A DNA stretch of 32,712 nt, taken from Blastocladiella britannica (taxonomy: Eukaryota; Blastocladiomycota; Blastocladiomycetes; Blastocladiales; Blastocladiaceae). The stretch spans positions 1 to 32,712 of the forward strand of contig MU624670.1 in assembly GCA_025349905.2 (NCBI GenBank). Reading direction: 5' to 3'. Below, piece by piece: positions 20,501-28,043 of this stretch. The notes beneath the pieces were generated by a model, which worked only from the letters and a program-made list of their open reading frames with translations, had not been told where the DNA came from and did no database searches. The first letter of the stretch is position 1; each line of letters starts with the position of its first letter. The position numbers were made by a program, and so were the translations under genes.

Positions 20501-21577
20501 TTGATGCTTCTACACGGGTCGGCCGCCATGATGGCCCCGCCATCGTCGTGGAAATTCCTCGCGGTGCCCGTGGCCGTGTACGCCGTGGAGCGGCTCCTGC
20601 GACTCTACCGCGCCTCCTACAAGTTGCCGATCTTGCAAGCGTGCATCCAGGCCGACACGTTGATGCTCGTGATTGAAAAGCCGCCGTTTGTCTCCCATTA
20701 CACGGCCGGCCAGTACATTTTCTTGCAAGTCCCGCAGCTTTCCGACTGGCAATGGCACCCGTTCTCGCTCACAAGCTGCGACACGGACCCGCATCTGTCA
20801 CTCCGAATCAAAAAGGCGGGAGACTGGACTGGGGCGCTATTCAAGGCCATTGAACCATACTGCGCCGCGTCGTCATCGTCGACGTCGCCGCCTGCGAGCC
20901 AGACAACCGCCCCAGGACATCATGACATAAACATGCCGCCGCCGCTGCAAGTGTGCGTCGATGGCATCTTTGGCGCGCCAAGCCAGACCTTCTTTGAGCA
21001 CGACCACGTCATGTTCATTGCGACGGGGGTCGGGTGCACGCCGTTCCTTTCGCTCTTGCAGCAGATCCAAGTGATGGTACGCGCGTCGCTTGCGGCCCGG
21101 CGCATGACGACGGTCGGTGGCGGGATGAACCAGGCGGCGGCACCGGCAGCGCCTACCATCAAGCGAGTCGATTTCTTTTGGCTCAACCGCGATCAGGATG
21201 GGTTCCAGTGGATGGCCGAAGCGCTCGCCAACGTGGACCCGGCGGTCCGCAAGCTGCTGCGGGTGCACACGTTTCTCACCTGCGCCAAGGGCGGGCAAGA
21301 GCTGGCGTCGTTTCTCCTGTGGTGGGGCCTGGAGCTGGTCAAGAAACGCCACTCGCGCCAGTTGTGCCTGCTCACGGGCCTGCAGCACTCGGGCGTGTTC
21401 TGGGGCCGGCCGCACTGGCCGTCGCTATTTGCCCAGACCGCGGCTCTCTACCCGCACAAGAAGGTCGGGGTTTTTTTTTGTGGGCCCAAGGTGCTTGGCA
21501 AGGAGCTGTCCAGTGTGATCCGCCTGGCCAACGCAAGCACCACCACGTATTTCGAATTCAGCAAGGAGAACTTTTGA
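17577..21577 (+). CDS. EF-hand NADPH oxidase (NOX5/NoxC/RBOH-like)
   Basis: Three exons (17577-17600, 17680-17878, 17940-21577) give 1286 residues. The enzyme moves electrons from cytosolic NADPH through FAD and two hemes to oxygen across a membrane, making superoxide. Residues 1 to about 480 are Ser/Arg/Ala-rich and disordered, with repeated basic phospho-motifs. An EF-hand pair follows: a degenerate loop (DPTGKGDVTVGT) and a canonical one (DVDGDGTVSYYD, from residue 591). The six-helix ferric-reductase domain spans about 750-960, with heme ligands His833/His847 (13 residues between) and His920/His933 (12 between), the NOX spacing. FAD motif HPFSLTS (about 1014), NADPH motifs GVGCTPF (about 1104) and FFCGPKVLGKEL follow. 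The C-terminus ends FEFSKENF. A long frame starting at 17855 reads through intron 2 and creates a false hydrophobic N-terminus; the spliced start MPNRTAGK is preferred, though an 8-codon first exon needs transcript support. Confidence 0.9.
18017..18710 (+). repeat. Degenerate repeated basic phospho-motif in NOX N-terminus
   Basis: At least five copies of a motif near R-x-A-[TS]-[LM]-[SQ]-R occur in the disordered N-terminal region. They are RSATLSRRA (18017), RSLSLRRVATMSR (18263), RAASLSRAATLSRRG (18395), RVATLQRSGSF (18541) and RAFTLRRTASP (about 18676). Each has Arg at -3 or Arg-Arg at -2/-3 relative to a Ser or Thr, the consensus of PKA/AGC and CaM-kinase families. The copies are not DNA-level tandem repeats, which suggests they are kept by selection on the protein. 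Confidence 0.65.
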
Positions 21578-21662
21578 ACCCATCCCATGTCCACCCATTT
21601 TACTTCATTGCCCGCATCCCATTCTGCTCAAGCTACTTTCAATATAAGCATATCCATTTTTC
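21578..21662. terminator. 85-base convergent spacer between NOX and SDF2
   Basis: The two opposing stops are 85 bases apart. The spacer is C/T-rich on the plus strand and contains CAATATAAGC, a weak AATAAA-like element for NOX. Nothing clearer is visible. Confidence 0.35.
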
Positions 21663-22558
21663 TCACTTTTTTTGCTCGGATGCAGGAAAGTAGATGCCCT
21701 CTTGCGCCGACCACTCGGTGTTAGGCCCCTTGCGCTGGATGGCGCTCACTTCAAACTGGCCAGGGATCGGATTACTGTACATGTGCGAGGGAGAGATTTG
21801 GAGGTACTGGCCCGTCTCGGAGTGCACGAGCTGGACGCGAGTCTCTCGCAGCCACTGCTGCTCATTGCCAACACAGACCAGTTTCCAGTTGTCGCCTATT
21901 TCTGACGATTGTGAGAGGGCGATCGTTTTGTTATATGAAAGGATAATAACGGACCAGGATTGCCAGCGTCCATGGGATACGCAGACACCTCCTGGTTGCC
22001 CGACAGGGGCGATCGGTGAAGATGGCTGTGCAGGCGCGTGTCGGTCCCTGCGTGCATCAATCGAATGGTTGATCCGCACTGCACGGGCTGCCTATATAGC
22101 ATGTTTTTCGTTGGACTTTTGTGAATTGAAGAATACAATTTGACGCACCCGCGCTCACACTGGGTATCGTGCGGACCCTCTACAAGCCAGTACGAGTTGT
22201 TGTCATCGCGACTCGGGAATCCCGTCACCTGTTCATGCAATGGTACGCGTTAGTCCATTCGCCAGCCAAGCCAACCAAAATCATACTGATTGCTGTCCAC
22301 TGCTACCAGACCCGGCGCCATAGGTGATCTTGTGCGAGTGCAGCTTTGCATTGGTCGGTACATGCGTCAGCTTGATGAGCGAGCCGCAGGTGACCTTGAG
22401 GAATTCTGTGCCACTTGGTGGGGTTAGCCCGAATAATAATACCGCGCTTGTAAATAATCGATCGTAGTACCAGGGTCAATCTCAATTTGGTGCGACGGGG
22501 CCACCATGCCCAATACCAGCAGAATGGCAGACGCGAGAGCAATGCCAGATCGTGTCAT
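21663..22558 (-). CDS. SDF2: SDF2-like ER protein with MIR repeats
   Basis: Five exons (22558-22471, 22405-22287, 22228-22149, 22091-21955, 21901-21663) give 220 residues, the usual SDF2 length. A signal peptide (SGIALASAILLVLGMVAPSH) precedes three MIR beta-trefoil repeats: VTCGSLIKLTHVPTNAKLHS with GSGSSGQQS, then VQCGSTIRLMHAGTDTRLHS with SPLSGNQEVSAY, and RVQLVHSETGQYLQIS. The closing motif EGIYFPASE matches the family's EGIF end. SDF2 acts in the ER lumen with ERdj3-type DnaJ proteins and BiP, helping folding and limiting O-mannosylation of misfolded chains. It ends EQKK, without the HDEL/HAEL tail of animal and plant relatives. The last intron (donor GTCCGT) has two possible acceptors, six bases apart in frame; the upstream one is used. 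Its start lies only 43 bases past the stop of the prominin-like gene on the same strand. Confidence 0.92.
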
Positions 22559-22601
22559 TTTAATCCAAGTGGCCAACGAACGAAAGAGATTCTAATTTTT
22601 T

Positions 22602-25600
22602 TCAGCATGGCGTCACTGGGGCCGACGCCTGGATCGCGGACATCTCCCACACCACCTTCTCCCCACCCTTGCCTTGCTGCGATTCTTGTCCCGGTGGGAC
22701 CACGGTCATAAGCTTTTCAGTCTCCATGGCCTGGCTCAAGTGCACGCCCAGCACAAACATGGTAATGGCCGCCAAACCCGACATGACGCACGCAAACCAG
22801 TAGGCATCGAGGCCAGGCAACATGGTAAAGCACATGGCGTTCACGGTCGCCACCACTGCCTGACCGGCCGGTTGGCAGCTCCATTGTGTGGCAATGACCA
22901 AGTTGACCGAGTCGGCGAAACTGGACTCGGCGGCATCAATCGCAGGGAACAGCTTGGTAGAAATACTGGACGAGATTGACGACGTGAGCGTGTTGATGGC
23001 CTGTACGATCGACTGGTAGTTGGAATTGGCGTTGCTGATCTGGCTCTGGAACATGATCAGAGTGCTCGTCAGTGTCGACGCGTGCGTGCGATACTGGGCC
23101 AGCTGCGAGCTTGCGGTCGACGCGAGACTGACCATGGTGTCGATTTGCGCCGTCACGCCGTCAATCTGGGCCTGGAAGCTGGTGAGCACATTTTGCTTTT
23201 GGGCAGCCGTGTACGCGGGCGACTGGTAAGTGAACGAGGAGGTGGTCAGCGACGATCGGAGCGATGTCAGCGACGATTTGAATGTGGTCAGGCCGGACGA
23301 ATCGATCGTGGACGGGAGGGCATTCACGAGCGCAAGGTTGCCCGAGTACCCGGCCGAGTTGACTTGCGTGACGAGCCCCGACATGATGGTGTTGCTGGTA
23401 CCTAGGTACACCTGTCCGTTCGACGACACGACCGAAGACAACGAGCGTGACAACTGGGCCTCGTCGCTAGCGACGGTGCTCTTGACCATTCCCGTCAAAG
23501 TTAACGACGTCGGTAGGGGCATGTAGTCTTGCAACATTGGGATCGCGCTCGAGACCTGGTAGTAGCTGGCGTTGAGTGCGTCGAACGGGCTTGTTGCCGC
23601 CGCGCCCGTCCCACACGTGGCCACCGTGGACGAGAACATGGCCCCGAGCGCCCGCATCGACTTGCCGTTCGCACTGCTACTGCCACCACCGACCGTGGCG
23701 CTCGATGTGAAGTAAAGCGGCGACGCGTGAGGCAGTGTGCTGGTCGCCGGCGCAATGTCGCTGCAAACCATCTCCACTGCCATCGTCACGGCGAAAAAGA
23801 CGCCGCCCATCAGGAAAATCACGATCCCGAGACAGTAATTGATGCACCCGCATCGGCGAGGGGCACCTGGAGACCGAATCACGATCGAGAGCCCAGTTCC
23901 CAGGCAGGACACGACAAAGAAGGCGCCGATAACGAGCGTGACAAAGTACCGTGCGCTCCTGTTGCAACCACCTAAATTAGCAAAAATAGTGAAGACGAAT
24001 CGAAAAAGCAGGAATATACGTGCTCTGCGCTGTTGATAGTGTTGGACGCATCAATGGAGCTCTTGTAGAGCTGCAGAAGCGTGTTCGAGGCCATGCCCAC
24101 AGGTGAGGAAGATACATCAGCATCCAGCATTGGCAAATACGCATTCACTGTCGGGATCAGCGTGGTCGCAAACGTTTGCTTGAACGCATTCGTAAATGAC
24201 GATACTTGCGCCCGGATTTGCGGGTCGATCGTGGATGCTTGTGAAGTCAGCGTGGAAGCCAACGCATTGAGGCCTGGGATTGCCGCTACAGAATTGGATA
24301 CGCTGTTGACGCCAGTGGTGGCTTGTGACGTGCTTGGAATCGCCAGGCTGGACGCGGTAGGAAGTCCAGTGATGGCGTTGGTAAGCCGGTACACTTCACC
24401 CGTGCCCGACACGGTGTGTTGGGTGTTGAGAGCAGCAGAAGCACTCGATAGGGCCGTGAGCTGGCTCTGGAGCTGGATGAGGTTGGAGCTGAGCGTGATC
24501 TGCTCGCTCACCATGGTGGCAACGAGGCTATTTCCTTGTGCCAGGGACGAGGCTGCCGAGACCAGGGCCGAAGTTGTTGGTCCCACCACGGAGTTGATGG
24601 ATGCGGTGAATGGGATCAATGACAGGTCGAGCGTCGATGATACGGCACCGTCCAGCGCCACTCCGAACCCGGTCGTCACTGGCGTCACCAAGCTCTGGAC
24701 GAGCGGTTTGGCTTGGGCGAGGAACGTGGTCGATGTTTGCACCACATTGCCAACTCCACCAATGGCGGCAGCCAGTCCGCGTGTCAGTTGCGAGTTTCCT
24801 TGCGCCAAGCAAATGACAAAGATGCTATTTTATTTTTTTCCAGGTTAGTGACCTTTGATCTGATCAAGTGAAGAAGGTAACACGCACAGTTGGCAGAGAA
24901 AGACGGCGCCAAACATCTTTTTAAAGCGAAGGACGCGAGCAGCGTCTTTGGTCTTTCGGCCGGGACTGGCAGTTGGCCACCGCCGTTTGCCACAACATCC
25001 ATACTTGAGGGCATGATGACACGCATAGGGCGATATCAATACCATCAGCCCTGCGGCTCCGATCCAGATGCCTGCAAAGACGATCGTGGGCTGTTTTTTT
25101 TTGCATGTTTAGTTTGTTATGCCGAAGTCGCTGTCAATGCACACCGAAAATAAGGAGTACCTTGATTCCCTGAAGCACAGTTGCGCTCCAGCCGTTGAAA
25201 TTGAGGCCAGCGGTTCCGACGGTCGGATCCAAAATAATCAAGCTGTACATGCGGGTCCGGATACTCCACGCAATCGAAGTCCATGCTTCTAGGCCGCCGA
25301 GATCCCATTTCCAAATGGACGCAGTGTATCGAGACAACCCAATCGATTGCAGCAACGGATACACCGAGTTTGAGTTGGCGGCAGCAGCAGCAGCAGCAGC
25401 GCTGGACGTAGACGCCGAGAGATTGATGCTCCGGAGCAAGGCAAGGACTTGCTGCATCGCCGACTGCGCACTGGCGGTCGCAGCGGACGAAATGGAAAAT
25501 GCAGCCGATACGCTACCCGCTGCGCCCGGGGTCGCCATGACCGGGGGGGTTTCGATGGAAAAGTCTGTGCCACGTAGGAGCATTGCTGCCAGCGCCTCGT

Positions 25601-25754
25601 TGGAATCACTGCTTGGGTCAGAGAGGAGCAGTGGCGAGGGTGGATGATCTGTCATCGGATCGGCTGGCACACTGGTTCCCAGAGCGACCTGCAAGAGTCC
25701 CAGTACCAAAATAATTGCAATCCAGGGCCAAATTGGGCGTAGTTTCCGCACCAT
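22602..25754 (-). CDS. Prominin-like pentaspan membrane glycoprotein
   Basis: Exons 25754-25161, 25090-24888, 24824 to about 24024 and about 23958-22602 give roughly 980 residues; animal prominins have about 850. A signal peptide or anchor (PWIAIILVLGLLQVALG) comes first, then TM1 (TIVFAGIWIGAAGLMVLI), a short cytosolic loop with clustered Cys (KYGCCGKRR), TM2 (FGAVFLCQLIFVICLA), a large loop of about 265 residues, TM3 (YFVTLVIGAFFVVSCLG), a short Cys-containing loop (RRCGCINYC), TM4 (GIVIFLMGGVFFAVTMAV), a second large loop of about 290 residues, TM5 and a short tail. Before TM5, CQPAGQAVVATVNAMC, PGL and AYWF match the paired-Cys and FWF region of CD133. Prominins bind cholesterol in curved plasma-membrane protrusions and near cilia. 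The exon 3/4 junction is unresolved: the plain GT at 24019 would shift the frame relative to TM3. Confidence 0.8.
25378..25402. repeat. Short GCA/TGC triplet repeat (poly-Ala in prominin-like gene)
   Basis: Six uninterrupted GCA triplets on the plus strand, plus flanking imperfect ones, encode eight alanines on the minus strand in the N-terminal ectodomain of the prominin-like protein. It is a likely length-variable site. Confidence 0.8.
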
Positions 25755-25820
25755 TTATACAAATGTGGTAAATATTTGAGGGGAAAAATTATGAGAACTT
25801 TGAAAAATATTCTGTCAATT

Positions 25821-27953
25821 CTATATTTTGGTTGTTGATTTCGCTCGACGAGCGAGTTTTTTCCAGGGACTGGTACACGCAAAGATAAAGCGATTCCACG
25901 CAGAGGCCGGGAGAGGCGGGAGAGGTTTGTCGAGAGTCATATGCCGGTGACTCTGGATAGTGGAGGAGGACCGTGCCCTTATCGACTCCGGCAGCGGTGG
26001 GAGGTCCTGGCGGCCGAGCGAGTGGACTGTCGTCACATTCTGTTGATCGCGAGGATGTGGAGGCAAGTCTTCTGAAATCAAGCGCCGCAGCTTTTCGGCA
26101 GCAGCGCGAGGAGCGTCCTTTTCATCCCGCCGATGATCATGGTCGCTAATCTTTTCATCGTCATCACTGCTGTTGTTGTCGTCATTCTCGTGGGCCCGGG
26201 CTTCCGCAGCAGAGACGGCAGCCCGCCGACGAAGTATACCGACAAAGCGAATGGCAGAAACGCTGCCCGAAATGGAGACGCCGTGCGGCGTGTGCAGCAA
26301 TGGCGTGGTATTTTCAGCAAAGGACGGCAGTTGGATCTGGCCGCGCTGCGTCAACCACGGATGCTGGCGGATGTCAGAGAGCGAGATGCGCGTTGCCGGG
26401 TTCTTGTCTAGCATGCGGGCCAGCAGGTGTGCCAGGTCCGGGTCATCGTCTGCAATGGCGGGCGGGTCGCATGCAATAGCGCGGTAGAGCATCAGCAACG
26501 AGGTGGCGTGGAACGGGAGGCGGCCGTGGGTCATGAGGAACAGCACAACGCCCAGGGACCAAATGTCGGCGGTGCATGCGGCGGCAAAGGGCGAGAGCTC
26601 TGCGCGATCCAAGGTGGTCGGGGCAGAGTGCACTGACGAGGGGCGCATATGAGCCGATTCGTCCCATGATGGCCGCACACCGGCAGCAGCAGCGGGTCGC
26701 GGCGACGGAGGCATTCCTCCGCCAGCGGCGCGAAGACGCCCAACCGAGCCGACTGTCGGGACGTATACGGCCATGGTGCACTTCTCGGGCGGACAGAACG
26801 CCGGCGCACCGCCGGTCGGGCCCGAGAGCCGGTGGTTACCGTTGCTACTATTGCCACTGGAGCGGCGGTCGCCGCGTACATTGTAGAGCTGAGAGAGACC
26901 GAAATCGGCAATTTTCACGCGGTTGTCCTGGGTAAGGAGCAAATTGTCGGGCTTGATGTCCTGGTGCGCGATGCGATTGTGGTGAAGGTACTCGAGGCCA
27001 AGGACGGCGTCGGTAAAGTAGCGTCGTGCCGTGCCCAGGGCGAGTGGAGGAGCATGGGGACCGACCGCTATTGGTGCGAAGGATCCGCGATGCGGCGACG
27101 GCAGCGCGACGTCCTCGTCGTCTTGCTCCTTTTCTACTTCTACATCAGAGCCACTAAGATAGCTGGCACGCCGTGACGCGATGGGGATGCTCGGTGCCGA
27201 AGACGAGGACGAAGACGACGCTTTTGAGGTGGTTGAAAACACGTCCGAAGCCACGGACCGGCGGCGGCGCGGAGAGTGGTATGGCGACAGAAGCGTGTGC
27301 GGGGCCGTGTCCAAGCCGCTGCCGCTCGTTGGGCCAGCAGCACCTTCACCACTGTTAGACGAGGGTAGGCGGAATATGGGGCCATTCGGACACAAGTCAA
27401 TGACGAGAAATACGGCGTCGTGCTCCGCATCGTCAATGGCCTCGTGCAGGCGCACCACGTTCGGGTGGTGGAGCTGCATGAGGATGGCCATTTCGTTGGC
27501 GAGGGCCGCGTCCAGTGTGGGATCCACGATTTCCATTGGGAGTGTCCGTGGGGTGGCCGTGGCCGTGGCCATGCCCAAACCTCGGCCCCGCCCACGCGAA
27601 GACGACGGCCGGCGCGACCAGGACGACCCGGCGGTGGGACCGGGAGAATGAGCCGCGCCGCTACCACCACCACGGGCGAGACGGGCGGCCCAGTGGGCGC
27701 GGCGCAAGAGTGCCTTTGAGAGCTCCTTGATGGCGACCTCGGTGCCTGTGGCCTCGTCGGTGGCGCGATAAACAGTGCCATAGGACCCAGCACCAAGGAC
27801 GGCAGTGACCAGAAAGTGGTTCAGGCGCGAGGTGCCATCGGCGTGGTGGCGCAATAGAGTGACGGGGGACGCGACGGCCGAGTCGGCCAGGTGTGGTTCC
27901 GGTGCCAGCGAGACGCGTAGTGTTGGTGGGGGTGGTGGTGGTGACACGTTCAT
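25821..27953 (-). CDS. CaMKK-like serine/threonine kinase with HQD catalytic loop
   Basis: A single frame of 710 residues, intronless. Kinase features are the Gly loop GAGSYGTVY (about 54-62), VAIK with Lys76, the alpha-C Glu in LANEMAIL (Glu154), catalytic loop HQDIKPDNLLL (330-340), ADFGLS (Asp350) and GGAPAFCPPE at the APE position (to about 390). It closes with MLDKNPATRI and HPWLTQRG. A basic Arg/Pro/Ser/Gly-rich insert after ELSKALLRRA (about 85-140) sits where CaMKKs have their RP insert. The LHHPNVVRLHEAIDD and TRHG-like ending also fit the CaMKK group (yeast Sak1/Tos3/Elm1), which activates SNF1/AMPK and other kinases. Two low-complexity inserts enlarge the domain, one of about 110 residues before the catalytic loop and one of about 70 after CPPE. 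The HRD Arg is Gln, and APE is PPE. I see no clear calmodulin-binding helix; the C-terminal basic segment (WKKLARRAKS) is a candidate. Confidence 0.85.
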   Translation of the reverse strand: MNVSPPPPPPTLRVSLAPEPHLADSAVASPVTLLRHHADGTSRLNHFLVTAVLGAGSYGTVYRATDEATGTEVAIKELSKALLRRAHWAARLARGGGSGAAHSPGPTAGSSWSRRPSSSRGRGRGLGMATATATPRTLPMEIVDPTLDAALANEMAILMQLHHPNVVRLHEAIDDAEHDAVFLVIDLCPNGPIFRLPSSNSGEGAAGPTSGSGLDTAPHTLLSPYHSPRRRRSVASDVFSTTSKASSSSSSSAPSIPIASRRASYLSGSDVEVEKEQDDEDVALPSPHRGSFAPIAVGPHAPPLALGTARRYFTDAVLGLEYLHHNRIAHQDIKPDNLLLTQDNRVKIADFGLSQLYNVRGDRRSSGNSSNGNHRLSGPTGGAPAFCPPEKCTMAVYVPTVGSVGRLRAAGGGMPPSPRPAAAAGVRPSWDESAHMRPSSVHSAPTTLDRAELSPFAAACTADIWSLGVVLFLMTHGRLPFHATSLLMLYRAIACDPPAIADDDPDLAHLLARMLDKNPATRISLSDIRQHPWLTQRGQIQLPSFAENTTPLLHTPHGVSISGSVSAIRFVGILRRRAAVSAAEARAHENDDNNSSDDDEKISDHDHRRDEKDAPRAAAEKLRRLISEDLPPHPRDQQNVTTVHSLGRQDLPPLPESIRARSSSTIQSHRHMTLDKPLPPLPASAWNRFIFACTSPWKKLARRAKSTTKI

Positions 27954-28043
27954 TTTTTCTTCCCTTCACAAAACCAATCAAAAAGTCCAGTCACCACACG
28001 CTTGCTTGTGTATTTGTTGGTCGGTCCAAAGAGCATTTTCCAT
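27954..28043. promoter_or_regulatory. Bidirectional promoter region, CaMKK-like / RanBP2-finger gene
   Basis: Only 90 bases separate the divergent start codons, the shortest such spacer in the window. The sequence is mixed (TTTTTTCTTCCCTTCACAAA) with no TATA box. Transcription may start inside one of the coding regions. Confidence 0.5.

Noticed and set aside
17577..21577. DUOX (dual oxidase)
   Set aside because: There is no N-terminal peroxidase domain and no extra first transmembrane helix; the layout is that of EF-hand NOX proteins.
22602..25754. Tweety-type chloride channel as identity of the multispan protein
   Set aside because: Two large extracellular loops of about 265 and 290 residues plus the Cys pair and AYWF before the last helix fit prominin; tweety proteins are shorter with a different loop order.
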